A stretch of 64,000 nucleotides of DNA. Source: Rathayibacter sp. VKM Ac-2760 (GTDB taxonomy: Bacteria > Actinomycetota > Actinomycetes > Actinomycetales > Microbacteriaceae). Numbering within the stretch: position 1 is the stretch's first letter; every line of letters starts with the position of its first letter. Positions 1 to 8,312 of the stretch are shown here, piece after piece. The stretch covers positions 1,550,001-1,614,000 of the forward strand of contig NZ_CP047173.1 in assembly GCF_009834185.1 (NCBI RefSeq), written 5' to 3'. The translations under genes and the position numbers were made by a program. The notes beneath the pieces are model-generated. The model did no database searches and was not told the origin of the DNA. It was given only the letters and a program-made list of their open reading frames with translations.

Positions 1-1
1 G

Positions 2-376
2 CGCGAGGTGGGCGGCGGCTGGCGGGTCTACGTGCGCCGCGAGTACGACTCCGTCGTCTCGGACTTCGTGCTGACCCAGAACCCGACCAAGCTGTCGCAG
101 GCCGCACTCGAGACGCTCGCCGTCATCGCCTACAAGCAGCCGATCTCGCGCGGACAGGTCGCGCAGATCCGCGCGGTCAACGTCGACTCCGTCGCCCGCA
201 CCCTCCTCGGCCGCGGACTGATCGCGGAGGTCGGCAGCGACCCCGAGACCGGCGCGGTCCTCTACGGCACCACCGAGCAGCTGCTCGTCCATCTCGGCCT
301 CGCCTCGCTCGACGAACTGCCGAAGATCTCCCCCCTACTGAGCGACGGACGGAACGGATTCGATGAGCGCGCCTGA
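2..376 (+). CDS. scpB: Segregation and condensation protein ScpB, C-terminal part (5' end outside the window)
   Basis: The reading frame is open from the first bases of the window, so only the C-terminal ~124 residues are present. They form a winged-helix module with the sequence LETLAVIAYKQPISRGQVAQIR followed in spirit by the NVDSVARTLLGRGLI segment, both characteristic of ScpB. ScpB binds ScpA and the SMC ATPase in the chromosome-condensation complex. The stop overlaps the start of the following pseudouridine synthase gene by 14 bases, the usual actinobacterial order scpA-scpB-rluB, which supports the assignment and suggests co-transcription. Confidence 0.93.
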   Translation, partial: REVGGGWRVYVRREYDSVVSDFVLTQNPTKLSQAALETLAVIAYKQPISRGQVAQIRAVNVDSVARTLLGRGLIAEVGSDPETGAVLYGTTEQLLVHLGLASLDELPKISPLLSDGRNGFDERA

Positions 377-1535
377 CAAGCCCGAGGGCGAACGACTGCA
401 GAAGGTCCTCGCGGCCGCGGGGGTCGCCTCCCGCCGTGTGGTTGAGGAGATGATCGTCGCGCGCCGCATCCGCGTGAACGGCGAGGTCGCCGGCGAGCTC
501 GGCCGCCGCATCGATCCCGCGAACGACCGGATCGAGGTCGACGGCGTGGCCGTGCAGCTGGACACCTCGCGCCGCTACGTGATGCTGAACAAGCCGGTCG
601 GCGTGGTCAGCTCGCTGTCGGACGAGAACGGCCGTCCCGATCTGCGGACCTACACGCAGAACTTCGAGGAGCGGCTGTTCAACGTCGGCCGCCTCGACTC
701 CGAGACCTCGGGGCTGCTGGTGCTGACGAACGACGGCGAGCTGGCGCACGTCCTCGCGCACCCGTCGTTCGGGGTGACCAAGACGTACATCGCGAAGGTG
801 CACGGGCAGGTGCTGCCGCAGACGATCGCGGCGCTGACCGCCGGCGTCGAGCTGGAGGACGGCACGGTCGCGGCCGACAAGGCGCGGCTGCTCGGCCGGC
901 CGGAGGGGCGCTCGAACGCGTCCCTCGTCGAGATCACGCTGCACTCGGGGCGCAACCGCGTCGTCCGGCGGATGATGGCGGCCGTGGGGCACCCCGTGCT
1001 CGAGCTGGTGCGCCGGCAGTTCGGACCTTTGCACCTCGGCTCGCTGCGCTCGGGCGACCTGCGCGATCTGACCCGCGAGGAGCTGGGCGCGCTGCTGACC
1101 ATCTCGCGCCAGGGCGGTGAGGCGCCGGTGGAGAAGCCCGAGCCGACGCGCAAGGCGAGCGCGGGGGCTCGGCGGCCGCGACCGGAGACGGGCGGCGACC
1201 GGGCGGTCGAGGGGCGCGGGGAGCGGCGGAGCGAGGAGCGCTCGGTGCGGCGGTCGGAGGAGCGGCCCGTGCGTCGGTCGGACGACCGGCCGGAGCGTCG
1301 GTCGGACGACCGGCCTGTGCGGCGGTCCGAGGAGCGGCCGGAGCGCCGCTCCGACGACCGGGGGGAGCGGCGCTCGGACGAGCGCGCGCCCCGCGAGCGT
1401 CCCTCCGACGCCCTTCGCGCCGACGAGCGCGCGACGGCGCCGCAGGACCGGCGACGCCCCTCCACAGGGGCCGACCGCCCGGACTCCTCCGTTCGCCGCA
1501 GCGGCCAGGACAAGCGCCGTCGGCCTGATCGGTAG
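363..1535 (+). CDS. rluB: RluB/RsuA-family ribosomal pseudouridine synthase with a long charged repeat tail
   Basis: A 390-residue protein. An S4 RNA-binding domain spans about residues 9-55, followed by the RsuA/RluB/RluE/RluF catalytic domain with the signature GRLDSETSGLLVLTNDG, in which Asp112 is the expected catalytic residue. The family isomerises a uridine in rRNA, usually in 23S rRNA for RluB. The catalytic part ends near residue 250. The remaining ~140 residues are a low-complexity tail made of repeats of the type RRSDDRPE/RRSEERPV, which is far longer than in the E. coli enzyme. Similar basic or charged tails are common in actinobacterial RluB proteins. The gene overlaps scpB and precedes tyrA. 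Confidence 0.92.
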   Translation: MSAPDKPEGERLQKVLAAAGVASRRVVEEMIVARRIRVNGEVAGELGRRIDPANDRIEVDGVAVQLDTSRRYVMLNKPVGVVSSLSDENGRPDLRTYTQNFEERLFNVGRLDSETSGLLVLTNDGELAHVLAHPSFGVTKTYIAKVHGQVLPQTIAALTAGVELEDGTVAADKARLLGRPEGRSNASLVEITLHSGRNRVVRRMMAAVGHPVLELVRRQFGPLHLGSLRSGDLRDLTREELGALLTISRQGGEAPVEKPEPTRKASAGARRPRPETGGDRAVEGRGERRSEERSVRRSEERPVRRSDDRPERRSDDRPVRRSEERPERRSDDRGERRSDERAPRERPSDALRADERATAPQDRRRPSTGADRPDSSVRRSGQDKRRRPDR

Positions 1536-1544
1536 GCTGTCGGG

Positions 1545-2651
1545 GTGAACGAGCTCCTGCACCCCGCCCCGCCCGCGATGCGGACGACGGGGACGGTGCG
1601 GGTGGTCGGCTCGGGTCTGCTGGGTGCTTCCATCGGCCTCGGTCTCGCCTCGCGCGGGGTCGACGTCGTCCTCGACGACGCCTCGCCGGCCAGCCTCTCG
1701 CTCGCCATCGACTACGGGGCGGGTCGCGCCGCCTCCGCCGAGGACCGCCCCGCGCTGATCGTGGTCTGCGTGCCGCCGGACGTCGTCGCCGGCGTCGTCG
1801 AGCGCGAGCTGGCCGCGTTCCCGGAGGCGGTCGTCACCGACGTGGCGAGCGTCAAGATGCAGCCGCTGCGCGAGCTGCGTGCCCGCGGGCTCGACCTCAG
1901 CCGCTACATCGGCTCGCACCCGATGGCCGGCCGCGAGCGCGGCGGACCGGTCGCGGCACGCGGCGACCTCTTCGTCGGCCGCCCCTGGGTGATCTGCCGC
2001 GACGGCGAGACGCCCGCGGACGCGCTCGCCCGGGTCGAGGCGCTCGCGCTCGACCTCGGCGGCTCGATCATCGAGATGGGCCCGGAGGAGCACGACCGCT
2101 CGGTCGGTCTCGTCTCGCACGCGCCGCAGGTGATCTCGTCCCTGCTCGGGCAGCGCCTGGTCGACGCGCCGAACGACGCCCTGCGCCTCGCCGGGCAGGG
2201 GGTGCGCGACGTGTCCCGGCTCGCCGCCTCCGCACCGGAGCTGTGGGTGCAGATCCTCGGCGCGAACCGGGAGCACGTCGTCGCCGTGCTCGACGCCTTC
2301 CGCGACGACGTCGCCGCCGTCGCCGACGCGCTGCGCGACCTCGACGCGCCGGGCGCGCGCCGTCTGCTCGCCGAGCACCTCGCCGCGGGCAACGCCGGCG
2401 TCGCCCGCCTGCCCGGCAAGCACGGCCAGGACCAGCGCTTCTCCACCCTGATCGTCCTCGTCGACGACACCCCGGGCACCCTCGCCCGCCTCTTCGTCGA
2501 GATCGGCGAGGCCGGGGTCAACCTGGAGGACGTGCGCCTCGAGCACGCGGAGGGGCGCCGCGTGGGCCTCGCCGAGATCTCGGTGGTGCCGGAGGCCGTC
2601 GGCCCGCTGACCGAAGAACTGACCGCACGCGGCTGGAGGATCGCCGGATGA
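1545..2651 (+). CDS. tyrA: Prephenate dehydrogenase (tyrosine biosynthesis) with C-terminal ACT domain
   Basis: A 368-residue protein. A Rossmann GxGxxG motif (GSGLLG) lies near residues 22-27 and the TyrA signature SHPMAGRERGG near residues 124-134, with His125 in the active-site position. An ACT-type regulatory domain covers about residues 287-365 (STLIVLVDDTPGTLARLF). It oxidatively decarboxylates prephenate to 4-hydroxyphenylpyruvate with NAD(P)+. The start is taken as the GTG at 1545, 9 bases after the rluB stop. An ATG 33 bases downstream would remove only residues before the Rossmann fold and cannot be excluded. The stop overlaps the cmk start as ATGA. Confidence 0.93.
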   Translation: MNELLHPAPPAMRTTGTVRVVGSGLLGASIGLGLASRGVDVVLDDASPASLSLAIDYGAGRAASAEDRPALIVVCVPPDVVAGVVERELAAFPEAVVTDVASVKMQPLRELRARGLDLSRYIGSHPMAGRERGGPVAARGDLFVGRPWVICRDGETPADALARVEALALDLGGSIIEMGPEEHDRSVGLVSHAPQVISSLLGQRLVDAPNDALRLAGQGVRDVSRLAASAPELWVQILGANREHVVAVLDAFRDDVAAVADALRDLDAPGARRLLAEHLAAGNAGVARLPGKHGQDQRFSTLIVLVDDTPGTLARLFVEIGEAGVNLEDVRLEHAEGRRVGLAEISVVPEAVGPLTEELTARGWRIAG

Positions 2652-3487
2652 GCACCGAGCAGAACAGGCAGGAGGGCGGCTTGAACCGCATGACGCCCGC
2701 CCGTCGCGCGCAGCAGAGCATCCCGGAGGACGGGGGAGCGGCGCCGACGCGCGCCGACGGCTCCCGGCGGGACGAGGCGGCCGACTTCGGTGCCGCGGTC
2801 GTCGTCGCGATCGACGGCCCGGCCGGCAGCGGCAAGTCGAGCGTCTCGCGCGAGGCCGCCCGCCGGCTCGACTTCGAGTTCCTCGACACCGGGGCCGCCT
2901 ACCGCGCTCTCGCGTGGCACGGCCTCGACACCGGGCTCGACTTCGCCGACGAGAACGCGATCGTCGACGCGCTCGACGGCTTCGACTACTCCATCGGCAC
3001 CGACCCGGAGACCTACTCGGTCTGGGTCGGGCGCACGGAGGTGACCGCGGCGATCCGCGAGCCGCGCGTGACCGCGCAGGTCTCTGCCGTGGCGAAGGTC
3101 CCGGAGGTGCGCCGGCGGATCACGCTGCTGTTCCGCCGCATCATCGGCGAGACGCGCAAGGCGGGCATCATCGTCGAGGGCCGCGACATCACGACGGCGG
3201 TGGCGCCGAGTGCCGGGGTGCGGATCCTCCTCACGGCGAGCGAAGAGGCTAGGATGGCCAGGCGTTCGCGCGAGGTCACCACGCAATCCGCTGAGGCGAC
3301 GGGTCAGGCACTGCGGTCCAGGGACCGCGCCGACTCCCAGGTGGTGGACTTCATGAACGCCGCAGACGGAGTCACTCTTCTCGACTCCACTCACCTCGAC
3401 TTCGAGCAGACCGTCGATGCGGTCATCGCCGAGGTCCGAACTTCGAGAGCAAGGGCCGAGCATGGCACAGGACACGCACGTCGGTGA
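2648..3487 (+). CDS. cmk: Cytidylate kinase
   Basis: A 279-residue protein starting at the ATG that overlaps the tyrA stop codon (ATGA). The P-loop GPAGSGKSS lies near residue 57, followed by the cytidylate kinase signatures FLDTGAAYRALAWHGL and VEGRDITTAVAP. It phosphorylates CMP and dCMP with ATP. The first ~50 residues are a poorly conserved, charged extension compared with the ~225-residue typical enzyme, so a later start is possible. The 3' end overlaps the start of der by 26 bases. The cmk-der pairing is conserved across actinobacteria. Confidence 0.92.
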   Translation: MSTEQNRQEGGLNRMTPARRAQQSIPEDGGAAPTRADGSRRDEAADFGAAVVVAIDGPAGSGKSSVSREAARRLDFEFLDTGAAYRALAWHGLDTGLDFADENAIVDALDGFDYSIGTDPETYSVWVGRTEVTAAIREPRVTAQVSAVAKVPEVRRRITLLFRRIIGETRKAGIIVEGRDITTAVAPSAGVRILLTASEEARMARRSREVTTQSAEATGQALRSRDRADSQVVDFMNAADGVTLLDSTHLDFEQTVDAVIAEVRTSRARAEHGTGHARR

Positions 3488-4982
3488 CGACGAGCTGAAC
3501 TTCGGAGACGACGACCTCGTCGAGCGCCTCGGCGACCTCGACGAGCAGCTCGCCTCCTCGCGCGCCCAGGCGCTGCGCAGCGGACTCGAGGACTACGACC
3601 TCGACGAGGAGGACCGCGACCTCCTCGAGTACGCGAGCGACGACCCCGACGAGGTGCGCTACCTCCCCGCGCTTCCGGTCGTGGCGATCGTCGGCCGGCC
3701 GAACGTGGGCAAGTCCGCGCTGGTCAACCGCATCATCGGCCGCCGCGAGGCCGTCGTCGAGGACACCCCGGGCGTCACCCGCGACCGCGTCTCGTACAAG
3801 GCCGACTGGCTCGACCGGCAATTCACCATCGTCGACACCGGCGGCTGGGAGCCCGACGCCCGCGGCATCGACGCCTCCGTCGCGATGCAGGCCGAGATCG
3901 CGATCGACCTCGCGGACGCCGTCATCTTCGTCGTCGACGCGAACGTCGGCGCGACCGCGACCGACGAGCACGTCGTGAAGCTGCTGCGCAAGACCAAGAA
4001 GCCGGTCTTCCTCGCCGCCAACAAGGTCGACGACGCGCGCCAGGAGCCGAACGCCGCGTCACTGTGGTCGCTCGGCCTCGGCGAGCCGTACCCCGTCTCG
4101 GCCGTGCACGGCCGCGGCGTCGCCGACCTGCTCGAGACGGTCCTGAAGACCCTGCCGCTCGAGTCGCTCGTCGCCAAGCGCGAGGTCGGCGGCCCGCGCC
4201 GCGTCGCGATCCTCGGCCGCCCGAACGTGGGCAAGTCGAGCCTGCTCAACAAGGCCGCTGGGGAGGAGCGGGTCGTCGTCAACGAGCTGGCCGGCACCAC
4301 CCGCGACCCGGTGGACGAGCAGGTCGAGATCGCCGGCAAGATCTGGCGCTTCGTCGACACCGCCGGCATCCGCCGCCGCGTGCACCTGCAGCAGGGCGCG
4401 GACTTCTACGCGTCGCTGCGCACCTCGACCGCGCTCGAGAAGGCGGAGGTCGCGGTCGTCGTGATCGACGTCTCCGAGCCGATCTCGGAGCAGGACGTGC
4501 GGATCATCGACCTGGTGCTCGAATCGGGCCGCGCCCTCGTGCTCGCGTTCAACAAGTGGGACCTCCTCGACGACGAGCGCCGCCGCTACCTCGAGCGCGA
4601 GATCGAGAAGGACCTGGCGCACGTCGCCTGGGCGCCGCGCGTCAACATCTCGGCGAAGACGGGCCGCCACCTCGAGAAGCTCGTGCCCGCGCTCGAGCTC
4701 GCTCTCGAGTCGTGGGACACCCGCATCCCGACCGGCAAGTTCAACGCCTTCCTCGCCGAGCTCACCGCGGCGCACCCGCACCCGCTGCGCGGCGGCAAGC
4801 AGCCCCGCGTGCTGTTCGGCACCCAGGCGTCCTCGCGCCCGCCGACATTCGTGCTCTTCACCACCGGCTTCCTCGACCCGGGCTACCGTCGCTACATCGC
4901 GCGCCGCCTGCGCGAGATCTACGGCTTCCAGGGCTCGCCGGTGAACGTCAACATGCGCGTGCGGGAGAAGCGGGCGCGCTGA
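3462..4982 (+). CDS. der: Ribosome-biogenesis GTPase Der (EngA)
   Basis: A 506-residue protein with two tandem G domains, the hallmark of Der. The P-loops are both GRPNVGKS, near residues 78-85 and 252-259. The NKxD motifs are AANKVDD and FNKWD, and a KH-like domain occupies the last ~90 residues. Der assists maturation of the 50S ribosomal subunit. The first ~65 residues are an acidic actinobacterial extension. The ATG at 3462 is preferred over an in-frame upstream ATG at 3417 because the latter lies deep within cmk and lacks a clear Shine-Dalgarno sequence. Confidence 0.95.
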   Translation: MAQDTHVGDDELNFGDDDLVERLGDLDEQLASSRAQALRSGLEDYDLDEEDRDLLEYASDDPDEVRYLPALPVVAIVGRPNVGKSALVNRIIGRREAVVEDTPGVTRDRVSYKADWLDRQFTIVDTGGWEPDARGIDASVAMQAEIAIDLADAVIFVVDANVGATATDEHVVKLLRKTKKPVFLAANKVDDARQEPNAASLWSLGLGEPYPVSAVHGRGVADLLETVLKTLPLESLVAKREVGGPRRVAILGRPNVGKSSLLNKAAGEERVVVNELAGTTRDPVDEQVEIAGKIWRFVDTAGIRRRVHLQQGADFYASLRTSTALEKAEVAVVVIDVSEPISEQDVRIIDLVLESGRALVLAFNKWDLLDDERRRYLEREIEKDLAHVAWAPRVNISAKTGRHLEKLVPALELALESWDTRIPTGKFNAFLAELTAAHPHPLRGGKQPRVLFGTQASSRPPTFVLFTTGFLDPGYRRYIARRLREIYGFQGSPVNVNMRVREKRAR

Positions 4983-5275
4983 CGGCTGCTTCTGCGGCGG
5001 CTCCGGCTCGTCGTTCTGCGTCCGGCTCGCGGGAATCCTCGGATCCCGCGAGCCGGACGTGTTTCTGCGTGCCGGAGGTGGGGCCTGTCGGGCGCTCGGC
5101 TCGTGGTTCGGGCTCCGGCTCGCCGGAATCGTCGGATTCGACGTGCCGGAGGTGACTTCGCGTGCCCGAGGCGGTGCGGCTTCTGATCGGGCTCGTGGTT
5201 CACGCTCGGGCTCGCTGAACTCGCGTGATCCGGCGTGCCGGAGGTGATTCCGCGTGCCGGAGGTCTGCCGTGGGG
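4983..5275. repeat. Degenerate ~90-bp tandem repeat array A (about three units)
   Basis: Directly after the der stop there are about three imperfect copies of a ~90-bp unit. Each copy contains GGCTCGTGGTTC, then GGCTCGCGGGAATC, then GTGCCGGAGGTG. The same unit, better preserved, recurs in the arrays at 33427-33800 and 36233-36690. No convincing gene is seen: open frames exist in all phases but none has a start, codon bias or recognisable product. Confidence 0.7.
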
Positions 5276-5289
5276 CTCGTCGGGGACGG

Positions 5290-5326
5290 GGTCTCGATAC
5301 GCCGCTGCGCGGCTACTCGACCAGCA
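5290..5326 (+). repeat. REP-like palindromic element, copy 1
   Basis: The sequence begins GGTCTCGATACGCC, has the central hairpin GCCGCTGCGCGGC, and ends TACTCGACCAGC. The outer parts TCTCGATA and TACTCGA are conserved in all nine copies of this element in the window, while the central stem varies with compensating changes (CCGC/GCGG, CGCGC/GCGCG, CCCC/GGGG), indicating a conserved structure. Confidence 0.8.
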
Positions 5327-5430
5327 AGAGCGCGGCCACTCGACCGGCAGGAGCGCGGCTGCTCTACCGGCGGGAGTGCGGCTGCTCTACCGGCGGGAGT
5401 GCGGCTGCTCGACCGGCGGGAAGCCGAGGT
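5316..5430. repeat. 23-bp tandem repeat (four clear copies and one diverged)
   Basis: Consecutive 23-base units start at 5316, 5339, 5362, 5385 and 5408. They follow the pattern CTCGACCGGCRGGAGYGCGG plus three bases; copies 3 and 4 are identical. The first unit is the end of REP copy 1, so the array seems to have grown by slippage or amplification from the REP end. It is bounded on the other side by an inverted REP copy. Confidence 0.8.
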
Positions 5431-5440
5431 TCCGCTCCCT

Positions 5441-5479
5441 GCTGATCGAGTAGCCCGCGCAGCGGGCGTATCGAGATCC
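5441..5479 (-). repeat. REP-like palindromic element, copy 2 (inverted)
   Basis: The forward strand reads GCTGATCGAGTAGCCCGCGC then AGCGGGCGTATCGAGATCC, which is the reverse complement of the copy 1 type. It faces copy 1 across the 23-bp array, an arrangement like bacterial interspersed mosaic elements. The next 97 bases, up to the tetR stop codon, show nothing recognisable. Confidence 0.8.
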
Positions 5480-5576
5480 GCCGTGTTCGCGCGGCGGCCG
5501 GCCGATCCATCGGTCGCCAACGGTCGTCCTCCGCACGCCGAGGCGACTCTCCGCGACGGATCGACGCCGTCGGGCG

Positions 5577-6218
5577 TCAGTCCTGCGTCGCGAACGGCCA
5601 CCAGGACGGCAGCAGCCGCCGGTAGGCCGCGAGGTAGGTCTCGGGGGTGCGCGGCGCGGGGAGGCGCAGCCACTCCTCCATCAGCCCGGCCGAGCCGGAC
5701 GCGAGGAAGGACGCGGTGGCGTCGGGGAGGAACGCGCCGAGGCCGTCGCCGTCGGGCAGGTCGAGCGAGCCCGTCTCCAGGGTCGCGAGGACCGCCGCGC
5801 GGAAGTGGCCGGCGAGCATCGCGCGCACGCCGGAGTCGCCGCCGGCCGCGTCGAAGGCGCGCAGGTAGAGCTCGCGCCGTCCCTCGAGGTGTCCGAGGAT
5901 GCGCGCGGTGCCGTGGCGGATGGTGGCGTCGGTCGCTGCGCCGCTGCGGAGCGTGCCGAGGTAGTCGTCGCGGATCGCGTCGAGCTCGTCGCCCAGAGCC
6001 GCGCAGAGCAGCTCCGCCGCCGAGGTCGCGTGCGCGTAGAACGTGGAGCGGTTGACGCCGGCGCGGTCGGTGATCTCGGAGACCGTGAGGCTGGAGACGT
6101 CCCTGGCAGTCGCCAGATCGATGATGGCTCGGTGCAGGGCCACCTGCGATCGCTTCTGCCGCGCGTCCACTGCTGCTGCCTCCTGTAGGGCGCGTGCACC
6201 GGTCCGCCCGGCGCGCAC
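5577..6218 (-). CDS. TetR/AcrR-family transcriptional regulator
   Basis: A 213-residue protein. The N-terminal helix-turn-helix is seen in SSLTVSEITDRAGVNRSTFYAHATSAAELL at about residues 42-70, with the typical FYAHF-like element changed to FYAHA. The C-terminal ligand-binding part is all-helical and contains the segment AEEWLRLP-like MEEWLRLPAPRTPETYLAAYRRLLP. The first ~18 residues are weakly conserved and an internal GTG or later start is possible. No partner gene is adjacent: it converges on a repeat region and diverges from tRNA-Pro, so its target is unknown. Confidence 0.85.
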   Translation of the reverse strand: MRAGRTGARALQEAAAVDARQKRSQVALHRAIIDLATARDVSSLTVSEITDRAGVNRSTFYAHATSAAELLCAALGDELDAIRDDYLGTLRSGAATDATIRHGTARILGHLEGRRELYLRAFDAAGGDSGVRAMLAGHFRAAVLATLETGSLDLPDGDGLGAFLPDATASFLASGSAGLMEEWLRLPAPRTPETYLAAYRRLLPSWWPFATQD

Positions 6219-6320
6219 CGCCTCAGCGATTCTACGGGCGCGCGGCGCCGGTCGTTTTCACTCTGGGCGCCGCGATCCGCTAAGGTAGTCGAGTTGCCCG
6301 GGCCTCGGTCCGGACTGCCA

Positions 6321-6394
<74 letters not shown>

Positions 6395-6398
6395 CAGA

Positions 6399-6455
6399 AA
6401 GCCCTGATGAGACGTCCTTTCGAGGACAGATTCTCGTCAGGGCTTCGTCGTTTCT
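6399..6455 (+). terminator. Rho-independent-type terminator after tRNA-Pro
   Basis: The 13-bp arms AGCCCTGATGAGA (6400-6412) and TCTCGTCAGGGCT (6432-6444) pair with a single T-G wobble. They enclose a second small hairpin, GTCCT-TTCG-AGGAC, with a UUCG-type tetraloop. A T-rich stretch (TTCGTCGTTTCT) follows. Confidence 0.85.
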
Positions 6456-6485
6456 CCGGACGCCTCGCACGCGTGACCGGGCCGC

Positions 6486-6746
6486 TCAGCGCAGGAGCGC
6501 CGCGACCTCCGCGAAGGCTGCTTCGCGGCGCGCCACTCGCGCCGCGCGCTCGGCGGTGTCCTTCGTGAAGAGGGCCTGCGGCGACGGGTGGAACGTGCGC
6601 ACGACGGCCAGGCCGCGCTCGCGCTCGATGCCCGGGTGCAGCCGGAGCAGGCGCCGCCAGCCGTGGTCGGCGTCGGCGCCCTGCAGCAGGACGACCTCGA
6701 TGCTCGGGGCGAGATCGAGCACGAGGTCGGCCATGGCGCAGGGCAT
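6486..6746 (-). pseudogene. C-terminal remnant of a uracil-DNA-glycosylase-like protein
   Basis: Only 86 codons remain. The segment IEVVLLQGADADHGW followed by RTFHPSPQALF matches the C-terminal strand and the conserved HPSP loop of uracil-DNA-glycosylase-fold proteins, which are normally 180-220 residues. The catalytic N-terminal half (the GEAPG- or GQDPY-type motif) is absent. An in-frame TAG lies four codons upstream of the first ATG, ten bases from the end of the ABC permease gene. This suggests truncation by insertion or rearrangement, perhaps when the neighbouring ABC operon arrived. A short intact protein of unknown role is the alternative. Confidence 0.55.
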
Positions 6747-6755
6747 GACGGAGCC

Positions 6756-8312
6756 CTAGACCGCGGGTGCGCGCGATGATCGGGCGGGCCTCGCGGACTC
6801 GAGGACGGCCCAGGCGAGACCGGAGGAGAGCAGGCAGGAGATCAGCAGTACGCCGAAGAGGGTCACCAGGACACGGAGTGCGTCGTGCCCCTGGTCGTAG
6901 CGCGCAAGGTTGGAGGCGGCGCCGGCCACCGGCAGCAGACTCAGCGCGACCGCCACGACCACCCGTCCGAGAAGCAGATCCGAGAAGGCACGTGATCCGA
7001 CTCCAGTGAGCCCAGCGTTCATGCAGCAGAGCGCGAGAGGAAGGATTGCGAGCAGACCCCAGCCCACCCCGTGCAGGTACACCGAGGCCCAGAGAACGAC
7101 GGCGGGCAGCGACACGGTCAGCGAGATGAGGGCGTGAAGGCCGACACCGGCGAATCCAGCTCGGGCGATCGAGACGTCCGCGAGCGGAAGGTGCTGGTGG
7201 TCGAGGTCTTGCGCGGTCGCCTGGGACGGACCCGGCAGCGCGAGGATCAGCACGAGGAGAAGTCCACTCAACGGCATCGGCACGTCGTCCCGTACCAGGC
7301 TGGAGAGCACCGCCACGGCGAGGAGGGCGAGCGCAGTGCGGGGCTCCTGCCAGCGCCGGCGCCGAGCCTGCGCCAGGTGACTCGCCAGGACAGCGCCGAC
7401 CGCGGAGTCCGGCCATCGCACCCATGAGGAACGGCCGACGGCGTAGCCCCGGCCGGCAAGAGTCCGGTTCGACTCGCCGGAGAGGATCCGGGTGAGCTGG
7501 TTCGCGAGGATGCTCTCCTCGACCGCGGGTTCGATGAAGATTCCGGCTCGCCTGACGAGCAGGCCGACGGCGATGCTCGACAGCAGGAGAACGCCGATGG
7601 CGGCGGAGGCGTGCTCGACCCCGCTCGCCTCGGGCACCAGGATCACCTCGAAGAGGAGACCGGCGATGCTCATCGAGGCCGACCCGATGGAGTCCTCGCC
7701 CACGATCAGCGACTGCGCCCAGAGGGAGATCCAGACCACGCCTGCGGTGAGGACACAGGCCAGCGCGTACCTTCGCCGGCTCGGCCGGATGGTCCTTCCG
7801 AGGAGATGGCTGGTCAACGACGTCGCCCGAACCAGGAGGAGGACGGCCGCCATCGCGCACCCCGAGAGCACACCCCACGCGACTGGTCCTCCTCGGAGGA
7901 CCAGCGCCGTCGCCGACGCCGCCGACGTGCTGACGAACGCGATCGCGGCGGTCCCGCTCGCGTGCACCATCAGGACGATGCGCGGACCACTCGGGCTCTG
8001 CAGCACCCAGGACACGTCCGCGGGCTGAAGCCGCAGCGGCGACCCCCGCTGTGCCGTCAGTGCCACCAGGATCAGAGAGAGACCGAGGACGAACCCGCCG
8101 ATCCGCACGGTGGGGGCACCCGACGGGCCCCCGCCGACTCCGCCCTGGGTCAGAAACCAGACGCCGCTCGACACAGCGGTCACGAGGACGACGAGCGCGA
8201 GGGGACTCGTCACGAGGGCCGTGGTACTGCGGATGCGGAGACGCAGGTAGGCCCGGGAGAGAGCGAGCGCTCCTGCGACGAGAAGGCGCCGCCTTCTTTC
8301 AGGCGTCGTCAT
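6756..8312 (-). CDS. Polytopic membrane protein, putative ABC exporter permease
   Basis: A 518-residue protein, mostly hydrophobic, with about ten to twelve predicted membrane segments and no soluble domain. The motif LRLQPADVSWVLQSPSG near residue 95 is like the 'aD...L..aP' segment of the putative ABC exporter family (ABC-2-like). It starts at the ATG at 8312, overlapping the end of the ATPase gene by 14 bases, so the two are almost certainly co-translated and form one transporter. The substrate cannot be read from the sequence. Codon choice appears less GC3-biased than in the neighbouring housekeeping genes, consistent with acquisition. Confidence 0.75.
   Translation of the reverse strand: MTTPERRRRLLVAGALALSRAYLRLRIRSTTALVTSPLALVVLVTAVSSGVWFLTQGGVGGGPSGAPTVRIGGFVLGLSLILVALTAQRGSPLRLQPADVSWVLQSPSGPRIVLMVHASGTAAIAFVSTSAASATALVLRGGPVAWGVLSGCAMAAVLLLVRATSLTSHLLGRTIRPSRRRYALACVLTAGVVWISLWAQSLIVGEDSIGSASMSIAGLLFEVILVPEASGVEHASAAIGVLLLSSIAVGLLVRRAGIFIEPAVEESILANQLTRILSGESNRTLAGRGYAVGRSSWVRWPDSAVGAVLASHLAQARRRRWQEPRTALALLAVAVLSSLVRDDVPMPLSGLLLVLILALPGPSQATAQDLDHQHLPLADVSIARAGFAGVGLHALISLTVSLPAVVLWASVYLHGVGWGLLAILPLALCCMNAGLTGVGSRAFSDLLLGRVVVAVALSLLPVAGAASNLARYDQGHDALRVLVTLFGVLLISCLLSSGLAWAVLESARPARSSRAPAV

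Noticed and set aside
177..2546. A 789-codon open frame on the minus strand opposite rluB and tyrA
   Set aside because: It is a shadow of well-supported plus-strand genes in GC-rich DNA: Arg/Val/Asp-rich composition, no domain, no ribosome-binding site. The same applies to other long antisense frames, such as 12847-16041, 28566-30848 and 40644-42290 on the minus strand.
5577..6055. Plus-strand frame of 276 codons through the REP region and tetR
   Set aside because: It crosses repeats and lies opposite the TetR gene, with Arg-rich content and no family match.
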